A stretch of DNA of 64,000 bases, taken from assembly GCF_052857255.1 (NCBI RefSeq), contig NC_135500.1, positions 104,288,048 to 104,352,047 on the forward strand, written 5' to 3'. The position numbers and the translations under genes were made by a program. The notes under the pieces are model-generated. The model did not search any database and was not told the DNA's origin. It was given only the letters and a program-made list of their open reading frames with translations. This stretch comes from Amblyomma americanum (lineage: Eukaryota; Arthropoda; Arachnida; Ixodida; Ixodidae). Every line of letters starts with the position of its first letter. Within the stretch, counting starts at the first letter, position 1. Below are positions 40,367 to 52,049 of the stretch, piece after piece.

Positions 40367-40416
40367 GGGCGCCTGAAAACCCAACCTAGTTCCTTTCAGT
40401 ACCCACATAATAGAAG

Positions 40417-43400
40417 ATGGCTTTTATACACTGGAACTGTAGGGGACTCTTACATAACATAAGCGACATAAAAGACATATTAGCCACATACTCACCTGTC
40501 GCCTTGTGTTTACAGGAGACAAATTTAGGCTTTAAACACGAAAACATTCTAAAACACTATAAGGTCTTCCGCCGTGACCGAGAGCAGGTGAGCCGGCTTT
40601 CGGGTGGCGTGGCCATCATTGTTAACAGTAGAATCGCAGCCCGAGAACACAAGCTTAAAACCAAATTATAAGCTGTGGCGGCCATCCTACACACATTTAA
40701 AACACTCACAGTGTGCTGCGTTTATATTGATCCACATCTTAAAATAACACTCCAAGACTTACAAGACCTTTTAGTGCAACTACCAGAACTGTTTTTGATG
40801 GTCGGTGATTTTAACGCCAACTCCAGTTTTTGGGGCAGTAACAAAACCGACACTAGAGGCCAACTGATTGAGGATTTTATACTCTCCAATAACCTTTGCC
40901 TCCTGAACACTGGCAAACAAACCTATTGTTCCCCTAGCTCAGGAAAATTCAGTTGCATAGATTTGTCTTTTAGTTCGTCCTCCATTTTTACAGATTTTAA
41001 TTGGGATGACTTAGATAACCCATATGGAAGTGATCATCGACCCATACTAATTAGCTTAGCACATTCACCCGAAGTAGTCCCAACTAAACCACAACGATGG
41101 AAACTGCACTTAGCCGACTGGGCACTGTTCCGTGAAAAAGCCAGCCTAGATAGAATAGTTTCTGACGACGTGAGTGTAGACGAACTAAACGAATGTCTCA
41201 CAAACTGTATTATTGCCGCTGCACGCCAAGCTATTACTCAATCCTCTGGAATAGTAAAACAAAATCACAAGTACTGGTAGACAAAAGAATGTAAAGAAGC
41301 AAAAGAGAAACAAACCAAAGCCTGGGGCATTTTTCGCAGATACGCCACACAGGAGAATTTTATAAAATTTAATAAGGCGAGAGCAAAAGCTCGTTATATC
41401 CGTCGTAGTGCAGAAAAATCTTCTTGAAAAATTACGTGTCGTCGATAAACAACTCAACCACATCAAAACAAATGTGGGAGAAGGTCAGAACGCTAAAAGG
41501 CAACTACTCTCCGTTCACAGTCCCCCTTCTTACCGCTCCCGGTGTACAGACTAGTCTAGAACAACAGGCAGATATTTTAGGCGAATATTTTTCCGAAGTT
41601 TCCAGCTCATCCCACAACAGCGATTCATTTTTAAAATACAAAAAGACAGCAGAGAAACAAAGACTGCCGACAGACTGCGGTACAAACGAACCGTACAATA
41701 GTTTAATTACAATACAAGAAATCCAAACAGTACTTTCTGCCGGTAAACATACCGCCCCCGGCCCAGATCAAATACATTACCAAATGCTAGCCCATCTTTC
41801 TGAACCTGCCGTAGAGGCACTTCTAAAGTTTTTTAACAAAGTTTGGGTATCAGGAAAATTATCCAAAGCTTGGAAGGAAGCTATTATTGTGCCGTTTCTT
41901 AAACCCGGGAAGCCACCAACCGCTCCGAACAGTTATAGACCCATAGCCCTTACTAGTTGCTTCGCCAAGTCCTTTGAAAGTGTCCTAAACATAAGATTAA
42001 CTTTTTTCCTTCAATCCCGTGAACTTCTCTACAGCCATCAATGTGGTTTTAAAAAAGGATGCTGCACCACAGATCACCTAGTCCGCCTTGAAAATACTGT
42101 CAGAGATGCGTTTATACACAGACAACAATGTCTTGCAGTCTTTTTTTACTTGGAAAAGGCATACGACACAACCTGGAGGTTTGGGATTCTGCAAGACCTT
42201 GCCGAGCTTGGCGTCCGCGGCAGGATGTTAAATTGCATGAAAGACTTTTTATCCAATCGCTCATTCCATGTGCGCCTAGGCTCGACCTTTTCAAAGAATT
42301 TTATTCAGCAAAATGGGGTACCCCAAGGCTGTATTTTAAGTACAACTCTCTTTGTCGTAAAAATGAATTCTATTAGGAAAATAATCCCAAGGTCCATTAT
42401 GTATTCTATTTATGTTGACGATCTTCAGATAGCTTGTACATCCTCAAACATATCCACTTGCGAAAGACAAATACAGCTAACAATAAATAAACTGGCAACA
42501 TGGGCAGACAGGAATGGTTTCCAGTTCTCTCCACAGAAAACAGTGGCCTTACTTTTTTCACTGAAACGGGGTCTACAGACAAACCCCACATTATACCTAA
42601 ACGAAAGCCAGTTACCTTTAAAAACTGAACACAAATTCTTAGGCATAACATTTGACCGAAAACTAACTTTTCTACCTCACATAAATGCCTTGAAAAAGAA
42701 AGCTTCTCGATCGCTGAATATACTCAAAGTGCTTTCACACAAACACTGGGGTTCTAACAGGGCAAGCCTTCTACACATCTATCGCTCTGTGGTACGGTCC
42801 TGCTTAGACTATGGCTGCCTGGTGTATGGTTCTGCAAGGCCATCCTACTTGAAACGACTAGATCCAGTGCATAATTTGGGGTTGCGTCATTCCACTGGCG
42901 CTTACAGGACGTCGCCCATAAACAGTCTTTATGTCGAAACAAACGAACCATCACTTACAGATAGAAAAAGCATGCTTACATGCTCATACGTCCTAAAAAT
43001 CCGTTCCCTTCCAAAAACATCTGTAATGAAATAGTTACAAAGTGTCCATCCAGAACAATCTTTAACAACAAACCGCAAACCACCAGGCCACTGCTCTTGC
43101 GCTTTGAAGAGATCTGCCAGAATCTCGGCATACTGAACACATTACCCAGCATTGCGCAAAGACGAGGTCGACTGCCTCCATGGTATGATTTTCCTACATT
43201 GTGTGATTTCACTCTCACACAGTTCCGCAAAAAGCAAACTCCACAACACCAAATAGTACAAGAATTTCTGGCACTTGAGGAAAAATACAATGGTTTCACA
43301 GCCTTTTATACTGACGGTTCGAAAACGAATACTTATGTAGGAAGTGAAGTGGTGCGAGGGAATTTGGAGACAACAATACGACTTCCACAGTGCGCATCCA

Positions 43401-44098
43401 TCTTCACTGCAGAATGTTACGCAGTATATGTGACCGTAGAAAAAATACTCAGCGAGAACCTCGAAAACGCTATTATTTACACAGACTCTTTAAGTATACT
43501 TACAGCCCTCCACTCAAGAAACGCAATCACTCCTATACTTGGTGACATTATACACAACATAGTAACAGCCACAGCTAGAAGACAAAACATTAAACTCTGC
43601 TGGGTCCCGAGTCATGTCGGCATAAAAGGCAATGAGCGAGCAGATTTCTGTGCTGCTCAAGCTCGTGGCAAGGAAATAAAAAAAGTAAATATACCCTTGA
43701 ATGGCTGCATGAAATTAGTACAAAGGAAGTTAAGGAAAAAATGGCAATCGGCTTGGAACAGCGAATTGAATAATAAACTACACTTAATAAAGCCGATTTT
43801 AGGTGAATTTAAGTCATGTTTGCACCAAGAACGTTTTAAAGAAGTGATTTTATGCCGCCTCAGAATAGGCCACACGCACCTTACGCACAACTTCCTGCTA
43901 ACAAAACAAGATAAACCTGTTTACGAAGAATGCGGAGATGAACTTACAATTAACCACATTATATTCTCATGTATAAAACTAGAAAAACTAAGAAAAAAGT
44001 ACTTCACTCAATTTTATCATGAATGCATTCCTTTTCACCCTACATTGCTTTTATCTGATAATGCCATTGTTAACATACCTTCCATTTATAGCTTTTAA
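40417..44098 (+). pseudogene. I-type LINE ORF2 (endonuclease, RT, RNase H)
   Basis: Starts MAFIHWNCRGLL, typical for the endonuclease (Asn of the first block). CLQETN, MVGDFNANSSFWG and GSDHRPI complete that active site. The RT has NSYRPIALTSCFAKSFE, FFYLEKAYDTTW, NGVPQGCILST and the catalytic YVDD at 42411-42422. RNase H has FYTDGSKT, FTAECYAVY, YTDSLSIL and GNERADFCAA, so all four acidic residues are present. A zinc-like CGDELTINHIIFSC follows. Lesions: TAA at 40669-40671, TAG at 41278-41280 (Trp position), a frameshift near 41420 and another near 43010. ORF1 and ORF2 are separated by 50 bp. Confidence 0.94.
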
Positions 44099-44489
44099 AA
44101 AGCAGCAGGCGTACTTGAAAAGCTGTAATTTTTTTTTAACCACTGGATCGCCTTTATACATGATACACCTCAGCCACTTTCTCATTCTTGAGAAGTAGGC
44201 TGAGGCTGTTTATTTGATTGGTTGGGAGCCTCAGGATCCTTGCTAGCCAAGGAAAGTCGCTTAGGCTGCCTGACCATCTTTAAGGCTTTTACCATTAGCC
44301 ATTTCCAAATTTCTTCCCTTTTATTACTAGGCAGTACAATCTTTTTAAGTCATCTGCACCATCGCCTCTTTTTTATACTCCAAAACATTCTGCAGAAAAG
44401 CAATTCTATACCTTGTGCTTGGCGCATGATGGCCTTAGCTGCCTATGTGCCATAAAACCCAACACAACACCACACAGGAACGTATTTAC

Positions 44490-45748
44490 GGCATATATTT
44501 AGTGCATTCATGATTACAAAATGTATTTTTAAAATACACTCTAAATATCTAGGAGTATATTCCAAAAATATTAGTTTTCGCTAAGGGTCAACTTTGTGTT
44601 TCCAACTAAATAAACTTAGTAGTATAAATTTGCTAACACATTTTTTGTTAGCATATGCCTATTCAGGGCAGCAACCGATTTTGCGCACTCCTGGAGTGAA
44701 TTTTCAGGCATAGTCAATGTGTAAGTATGCGCGGTGAAAAGCAATCACACTGGCGTTTAGCCCATTGGCTGCCGTCGCTTTTGCTGTCTAGTATACGGTG
44801 ATGAATCAAGTCATTTGTTTTTGATTACCAATCACTACTGGTAATTCACCCACGCAGAGTTAATAAATTATTTTTGAATACGTCGCTTTACGTGGTTTCC
44901 GCTGTCGAGTGGTGGCCGTTACATTCAACGCTTGGTATCTCGCAAAACCCATAAAACACCATTAGATTAAATTCTTCAACAGTTGCAGTCAATCCTACGG
45001 CTGAGAGAGCCTAGCGCCGGATTGACAGGGCAACAATTATATAACGGCACTTTCCTATACCCCACTGGGTAAGGAGCCTACGCGTAAAGCAGAACCTTCG
45101 TTCGGCTGACGATCCAGAAACGGAAACTACATAGCAAAAATAACTCAGTCATCAACTTTTCGCAACTTTTTGAGAACTGCACGTGATAAATGATGTTTAA
45201 TAATAACTTGCACATCACTGGAAATGGAACAGACACGCAAAGTACATTTGATGTCTCCAACTTCGCCTACAAAATTCGCGTCAGTTGTGCAACGCGCACT
45301 GAACGGCCATTACCGTGAATTCGCGAACTACCGAATTTTTAAACTTGAAAAAGTAATAAGCGTTTCGTAACACATTACTTGTGGATTAATTTGGGTCATG
45401 TAGCTATATTACCAGAGTAATTTACATAAAGCCATCCCAGTGGGAGAAGTAGCAGTTATTCAAGAAACAAGCAAAACGCCATGAAAGCGATAACGAGTGC
45501 AGTTTTTGTGGCGTTGCATTCACAGTGCTTCATAGTTATAAGTAAGGCTTACGAGTAACGTGTGTTTCCCCTCTTTCATACAGTATGACTGAACGCCATA
45601 CGGTCAGTCATACGGTATGACTGAATGCAGCGTTGAGCCACTCAGTTGATAATGGCTGAAACTGAAAATCTTTTCTATTGTTCTGTTTGTACGGAGACTA
45701 TTCTTTGTTAGAAGCTTAACTGAAAAGCAGTTTTTTAAGCATAATAAC
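44490..45748. other. No gene; AT-rich start
   Basis: The first 150 bp are AT-rich and continue the locus that the I-type LINE interrupted. A 21-bp near-perfect palindrome (10-base arms, one-base centre) lies at 45604-45624. No coding family recognised. Confidence 0.5.
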
Positions 45749-46080
45749 AAGCATCGTCATCAGCCTTACCACACCTACTGTAGGACAAAGGGCTCCTGCA
45801 TATTTCTCCAATTAACCCTGTCCTGTATCTGCTGCGCCCATATCATCGGTGCAAACTCCTTATCCTCATCCGCTCAGCGAACATTTAGCCGCTCCCTGCT
45901 AGGCGTTCCATCTCTTGGATTCCAGGCCGTTATTCTTAACGACCATCGGTTTATTGCCTTCGGACTGCATTCCCTGCCCAAACCCATTTGCTCTTGATTT
46001 CCACCAGCATGTCATTAACCAAAGTTTGTTCCGGGATCCACTCTGACATTTTTCCGTCTCCTTACGTTACTGCTATAACA
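45749..46080 (-). pseudogene. RTE LINE 3' end fragment
   Basis: The minus strand matches the last ~320 bp of the RTE copies: the complement of CATCGTCATCAGCC is the GAT tail, and the complements of CTCCAATTAACCCTGTCCT and GGATTCCAGG correspond to the C-terminal domain around DRVNWRD and the basic linker. Clearly diverged from the copies at 8413 and 54487. Confidence 0.8.
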
Positions 46081-47534
46081 TTTCCATAGCTTGCTACGTT
46101 GTCGTCAACTTAGGTGGAATCCTTTTCGTTAGCCACCACTGGGCTGTCAAATACGTCATTAAGCATAATAGTGTCATTCAAAGACGGCATTCGTATTGAC
46201 CACCATTACAATTTGACTTTCTTTAGAAGCATTACACTCAACTCGGGCTTCAAAACCACAAGCGGACCATGTCATAAAACAAACTCTAAGCCTATTGTCA
46301 CTTGCTTCTCGACGTTATTTTCTCTCTCCGCTGCCTATTTCACAAAAAAGGCTTCCGTAACACGCGCCTGCGCAATGACACATTCTTAAATACGTTCACT
46401 CCCTCGGTACGCAATAATCACTCTGAGAAAGTCGGAATTATTGCTTAGTCCACTGATTGGTCTTCTCGTTGTTTTATTCGACTCATCACGAAATTGGAAC
46501 CATCTTACTAGGCTCACAGCCACCATTGAAACCAATAAATTTTAAATGTGCGCTATTATCGGGTAAACAAAATTCTTGCAATTTGTGCTGTGTCTTCTTG
46601 CTGCGGTCTCGTTTTTGTTTAAATCATTATCTGCATGCTCTCTGTAATGTGCGAACTGGTCTTAAATGACGAAGAAATGAAAACAAATATGTACACCCAG
46701 GTTGCTTGCTAGCTTGTCCAATTGTTCAAATTTGCAATGACGGAGAATAGCGTAGCATTACATTAAATGATAGCCGTGGAGAACACACATAAGATCTGTT
46801 AGCCGTGTGTTTCACTGATCGACGTAAAGCGTAGCTACACGACTACGACCTCGACTGCTAGCAAGAGCGCTGGAAACAATTGAATTTTGCTACGCTGTTA
46901 AATTCAAGGCGGTCTCTGTAGAAGAGCCCACCGCGACAAATAGTGTAGATGACATTGGCTTTATAATTATTGATTGCCGCCCGCAAAACCCAATGACAAG
47001 GGCCTGTTACACCAGACGCCTTAAAGAAAAGCCGCACAAAAATGCCAGCAGCGCCACTGCTGACGCATAGTAATATATGCACGGGGCACTTTGAACATGA
47101 TGTTGTTGAAGCCTACAGTCGAGAGGCCATCAAGTACGCACCTTATTGTTCTCACCTTTCCTTCCAGTGATAGCAATCCACAGTCTTAGTCTGGTTGCAA
47201 AACGGTATTCATTTAGTGGCCAAGACCGTTTTGCAAGAAATTTCCATCTGTATAACTGGAACGGCGATTGATAACCGAAACGTTCAAAGAAGACAGGTAA
47301 TGATTTCACAAAATAGCCTTTTTGAAATATAAAAGGGGCTTCTCGGGCATAATGCTACCAGTCTTTGCGGACGTGATATGAAGACCTCGCGGCCAACGGG
47401 GATAGCAAAACACAAAAACAACAGTACCGGCGCTTTGACGTTGACAGGCATAAAGGTAGGTTCGGAGCTCTGGCATCGATAAAGGAAAAGGCCTGATGTA
47501 GAAGAAAAATGGTAGGTTAAGCTTTTTGGTTGAT
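46081..47534. other. No gene recognised
   Basis: About 1.4 kb with only short frames (longest about 100 codons, overlapping on one strand) and no family. Confidence 0.45.
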
Positions 47535-47625
47535 GGTGCAAGTAATGTGAAGACGGCGCGACCAACGACGACTTGTATGTTTCTTCCGTCCCCATTGGTC
47601 ACGCATTCTTCATATTACTTTCACC
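47535..47625. repeat. Small inverted repeat, 32-bp arms
   Basis: Arms 47535-47566 and 47594-47625 are reverse complements with six mismatches, around a 27-base loop. The right-arm motif TTCATATTACTTTCACC recurs at about 47788-47807 (TCCATATTACTTTCACT), together with TGTCCCCGTTGGTTGCACC, so parts of one repeat appear three times within 300 bp. Confidence 0.7.
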
Positions 47626-47929
47626 ACTAAGCAACCAGCCAAATAAAAAAATTTAGCTTATTCGTTGTGCATTAATTATTTTCCTCCCCGAACCCACCTG
47701 TATGAGCCTGCTATTATGTGTGTCAGCCTGAAGGCGCTGGTCCTGTCCTTTGCGTGCTTTTTTGTCCCCGTTGGTTGCACCGTCTCCATATTACTTTCAC
47801 TATAAACCAACTAGTCCAAACAAGTTTTTTTTACATCAGAAAACAGGAGAATGATGATAAATATTGGGATGGTTAAATAATTTTTGATAATTATTTTTCT
47901 GCGTATTCCTGTTCGCTGCCTGTTTATAA

Positions 47930-48700
47930 CTAGAGATTTCAAGCCGGCCGTCAAAAATAGCCGCATGAGTTTTTTGAATTTGGAAAGCCCGATCACCCTC
48001 AGCGTGGTGGCTTGGAAAATTTTCTCCATCTAGCGCCAAAAAGACGCGTGGATTCGAAAATACGGCGCCAAAGAAACGCGCCGTCTTCACAGGTCACTTT
48101 ATGGCAGAATTGCCATGTTACCTTGCCTGTCCCGCCTGTACTGCACTTCTCGCCGCTACTGGCTGGCAATGCCTACACGGGAGAGAAAAGGTCATATGGC
48201 ATATGCGACCTGAAGAAGAGTGAATTGGGCGGCGTTGCTTTGCACGCGGGCATTTTGAAAGCGCGTGTCTTTTTACGTGATACAGCCAAACTGCTGATCC
48301 ACATCGCTGCGGATAATCCCAGTTTTGTGATTGTAAAAACTGAAATGCCCCTTCTAACGGCCGGCTACAACTTTCTAAGTGCAAACAGGCACCTAACTAT
48401 ACTGGTTATAAAGTTATATATCAAAAATTAGTTAAGCATGTTAATAGTTATTGTTACTCATTTGCCTTGTGATGTCCGCCAAAACTCGTATTTTCGTGAC
48501 GGAGACGCCGTATTTACACCCAAAAACCGTATTGTTAAAAATAGTGCCGTGCTTCCTGAAACGCCTGCTATACTTAAAAAAGGTGGAACAGCATTTTTCA
48601 AGATGTTAGCTGCAATGGTGCCCCAAGTAACAATGTTTGGTACTGCATTTCAGAAAATTTTTTCAACTAGAATGCCTCTCTAGATATACCGAAATGCAAC
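47930..48700. repeat. Dispersed repeat DR3, copy 1
   Basis: Several blocks correspond in order to 61860-62330: AATAGCC(G/A)..ATCAG-type, GATCACCCTCAGCG versus GATTTCCCTCAACG, TTTTGAAAGCGCRTGT, a GCCAAA-TGATC/GG-CCACA block, TTTTGTGATTGTAAA versus CTTTTGTAAATTATAA, and GATGTCC.CCAA. Very diverged. No coding recognised. Confidence 0.55.
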
Positions 48701-48759
48701 GCTGTTCCCACGAACTTTCTAGGCTACAGTGTTTTCTAAGTACGGAAAGCTGATCAAGT

Positions 48760-49720
48760 TGGTTACTGTTATCCATGGTAAAACAGCGCGGAAAAAAACA
48801 CAAGGACGGAACAAACACGACGACACGAGCGCTGACTTTCAACTGGTGATTTATTACGAACGTGTGTACATATACTATTCCCGCCGAACACTACACAGAA
48901 CAAAAAATATTGAAGAAACACTGCGTCATCACTGAACACATTAAATCTACCTTGCTGCAAATGCATGCTCCAAGCAGGTGATTTCGTGGTTAGCCAATGA
49001 TAATGAGGGCTTGCTAATGCATGCGGCACCCCCCTTGTCAATATGATATGCCTCTACTAGTTCCCTTACTATCTGATCTTTATGTTTGAAGATGACGGAT
49101 GTCTGATGAAGCAGTGGGGCGCACGTGTGCTTAGGTTGCCTGCAGTGCAGCGCCAAATTCGAACTGGCTGCCCTGTCCAAAAAATTGTAATGCTCCCTCA
49201 GCCGTTCGTTAAGACATCGCCCAGTCTGGCCAACATACCACCCACCGCATGAAAGAGGGATCTTGTATACTACACCTTCGACGCACTCAACCCTCCTCTC
49301 TACGTGTGCTGTGGTACAACCACCACCAATCGTTCTTCCTAGTAGGGACTCTCGCTTCCGCTGCACAGCTCAGCAAATGTTGCTTAATTTTCTGCGAGAC
49401 GAAAATACAACATCAACTAGAAATTTTCGCCCCACGTTCTTCAGACGGTGTGCTAATGCATGGACATAAGGGATGACAGCAATCTTCCGGCGATTCGTGA
49501 CCTCATCTTCCTGAGGAGCACGCTTATGCTCCGATTTGATTTTGGCCAACAGCCTTTCGCATAACCTTCCTAACCACAGTTGCCCTGGCAGTTCCTGAAA
49601 CGCTATTGCAGGTGTCTTGCGAACACTGTGTGAACGAGATAAATTTACAATGGTATTCAGGAAAAGGTACAATACACACAAGAACCTGAAGCTGCAGATA
49701 ATTAAAGTTCTGCAAATATG
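48760..49720 (-). pseudogene. Penelope-like element, linker and GIY-YIG end
   Basis: On the minus strand: linker KIAVIPYVHALAHRLKNVGR and VVFSSRRKLSNIC (49370-49500), then, one frame away, GIY-YIG nuclease with VVYKIPLSCGGWYVGQTGRC and LNERLREHYNFL, ending VEAYHIDKGGAACISKPSLS (48947-49300). A 3' UTR follows with AATAAA near 48850 and a terminal region around 48770-48830 (complement of GCGGAAAAAAACACAAGGAC). The RT domain is absent, so this is a 5'-truncated copy. Better preserved than the one at 33040 in the nuclease part. Confidence 0.88.
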
Positions 49721-50349
49721 TCATATTCAGACTCTGTCACAACTTATGGGGTTCTTAGCACTCAGTGGACGCCACTTAAGGAGAACGATTTAAAGCTGAA
49801 ATTAGTATATGTCTCGCATAATTTCTTCAACATCATTCTACGATCACAATCAAGCTGTGTTGAATTAGCAAGCAGCACCGCCTGCCCAAAAAGAACTGAA
49901 AGAAAATTCTGAGAAATACAACAAAATTTACCCCAGGTTCGCTCACTAAACGTTGAGAACGCTCATGTTAACAGCGAAGCTGCCTGGCGTTCCCTAATTT
50001 CAAGACTAAGTATTATAGATCTTCTCAAAGCAGCATATCGATTTAATGTGTGGTTATCAGTTGCGTGCTCTCTTTCTTTTTTGGCCAACAAAGCCTTTTT
50101 CCCGACCAATATGGCTGGGCTATCTTTTCATTTTTTAAAGACTCGTGACAAGCTGTTTGTAAAGCAGATAGCTTCGGTATCCCTCGCGCGGGCTTCTGGA
50201 TTCTCCCGACGACGCCGTGCAGATTCGAGCGCCAACTCTTGCTTGCGCTCCCGATGGGTGGCTTCTAACTCCGGAGAGCGCGAGACTTTACCCATTTTCC
50301 GAACATCTGAGAAAAGACCGCCAAGCGCACTCGTCTATACTCGCGGAAA
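49721..50349. other. No gene recognised
   Basis: Short frames only. The right half is GC-richer and leads into a foldback and the DR1 repeat. Confidence 0.45.
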
Positions 50350-50491
50350 GCTTCTTGTGGTTATGCAATGGAAGCTACGAGTGCGAGGCGCAAGGCTTTC
50401 ACAAGCGCGCTCTCATCCGCTCTCCCGCGGGAGATAGGCGTTTAAGCAGGCGGCGCGCGCCCGTAGCTTCCGCAGCATAGCCACAAAAAGC
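50350..50491. repeat. 142-bp foldback
   Basis: 30-base arms, 50350-50379 and 50462-50491, are reverse complements with about five mismatches (core GGAAGCTACG / CGTAGCTTCC). The loop is GC-rich and contains a smaller palindrome, CTCCCGCGGGAG. No coding. Confidence 0.75.
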
Positions 50492-50524
50492 AGTCCGTGA
50501 GAACCATCTTTAGGGCGCGCGCTG

Positions 50525-51400
50525 TCCAAATGGCATACTCCTCTCCGGCTGTACTTGACTCCACCCACCAGCGCTCAGCGCGTGTCCTCACCCGCGTCTT
50601 AGCTCCGCTCAACTGCGCTGCGCCTGGTGTCCGCTCCCCCTCTCCCACTAGACTGCAACTGTGTTGCGCTTGCCATTCCTCCTACCAAGGCTACGTATGG
50701 CCTCTCCACATCGCTGCACCCGAGTTACTACGCCTTCTCCCATGAAAGCCTCGACCAAGTAAAGCTTCGCTCTTAAAGAATAGTTTGCAAGGTAATGACT
50801 TGCCCCTTCCGTTTCTCTACGATGTGTAATGCGCAGGTAGAAGGAAGGCAGTCCTGCATGTACTACATAACAGTGTAATGCAAAATACAACTTGCGAGGG
50901 CACCTCTCCAGAGGCTCAGCATGTCTTTAAGAAGATGGCCAAGAGTTCTACATCTGAAATTTCGCACTGCTTCCTTGAACATCTCAAACACATAACGTGA
51001 GGGAAGCTGATTTCATTTGATTTGATTTAGGGGGTTTAACGTCCCAAAGCAACTCAGGCTGTGAGGTATACAGTATTGGAGGGCTTTGGAAATTTCAAAC
51101 AACTTGGTTCTTTAACGTGCACTGGCATCGCACAGTACACGGGCCTCTAGCATTTCGCCTCCATTCAACTTCGACCACCGCGGCCGGGATCCAAACGGTG
51201 TCTTTAGGGTCAGCAGCCCAGTGCCATAACAACTGAGCAGTCGCGGTGGCTGTGAGGGAATCTTTATCATCATGGGGGCTCGCGCACCACGGAATCGCTA
51301 TGAACCCTCATTGCAGACTGCTCCGTTTTAACAGCTACTTCACTTTCTTGTCCTTTAAGATAAAACCAATTTCATTTTTATGTGCCTCATGCTCTGATTG
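50525..51400. repeat. Dispersed repeat DR1, copy 2, split by a SINE
   Basis: Matches 4071-4342 and 4685-4980 (see copy 1). At 50795-50810 it is continuous (ATGACTTGCCCCTTCCG) where copy 1 carries its SINE. It has its own SINE at 51006-51251 in a place where copy 1 (near 4875) has none. Confidence 0.78.
51006..51251 (-). mobile_element. SINE with 9-bp target duplication
   Basis: Minus strand: AGCCACCGCGACTGCTCAGT head, B-box-like GGATCCCGGCC, body GTACTGTGCGATGCCAGTGC and an ATCAAATCAAATGAAATC tail. Duplication GTGAGGGAA at 50997-51005 and 51252-51260, perfect. The 3' tail differs from the ATT-tailed SINEs, so this is a different subfamily. Confidence 0.9.
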
Positions 51401-52049
51401 AATTTCGGTCATAGTTAACAGGAAATAACAGCTTACCCGTGATTGCACTTTGGCCGATTTTTTTGCGGTTTGATAAATTTTGTTCGGCACACCTCTTTAG
51501 GGAATGCAGTTATTTGATGTCTCTACACATTTGCATTGTTACCATGGGGCAGAAAGTGGAAACGCCCGAGCAAGATATTCTCTACAGCACTAAATGGTTT
51601 ATTTCATGGTATTCATTCGTCCATTAAGCGCCTCACGCCTTGCAAGGTGTGAAATAGTCTTAGTACCAGAGACCTGTGCCAGTGTAATTATAATATAGAG
51701 TGTTTCCTCATACGGTCTTTTGTTTGTCATACACTACCTCACAAGCACTGCAGGATGATCTCAAGTATACAGGGTGATCAAAAGTAAGCTTGATAGATTT
51801 CTTACAATTAGTTGCTGATGATGCGTTGAATCTACCTGAGCACATAGGTTATGCGGAAAACGGACCACGAAGTGCGACGATAAATTTCGCAGTGAGCCAC
51901 CTAAATGATTACAATTTATTTTATACACGTCGTTAATACTGTTAACGGACATGTTAGTATTGAAAACAAGGAACCAGCCGTATTCCTGCACAAATATATT
52001 TTGTAGAAATCCCTTAGGACGCGTGTTTTTCGAGATATTTCTTCCTAAT
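51401..52049. other. No gene recognised
   Basis: Short frames. Contains TACAGGGTGATCAAAAG at about 51768, which resembles one end of a TA-inserting element, but I found no partner. Confidence 0.4.

Larger units (their letters stand above)
38631..44474 (+). mobile_element. Full-length I-type LINE (5.84 kb)
   Basis: Flanked by a perfect 15-bp target duplication, CAGGAACGTATTTAC, at 38616-38630 and 44475-44489. Order: GC-rich 5' UTR (38631-39202), ORF1 with three zinc knuckles, ORF2 with endonuclease, RT and RNase H, then a ~375-bp 3' UTR ending AAACCCAACACAACACCACA with no poly(A). Gag-like ORF1 plus RNase H at the C-terminus points to the I/Jockey side of non-LTR elements; I clade is my inference. 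Stops and frameshifts in both ORFs make this copy inactive. Confidence 0.95.

Noticed and set aside
51766..51790. TACAGGGTGATCAAAAG as a mariner-type terminal repeat
   Set aside because: I could not find a matching inverted partner within a plausible distance.
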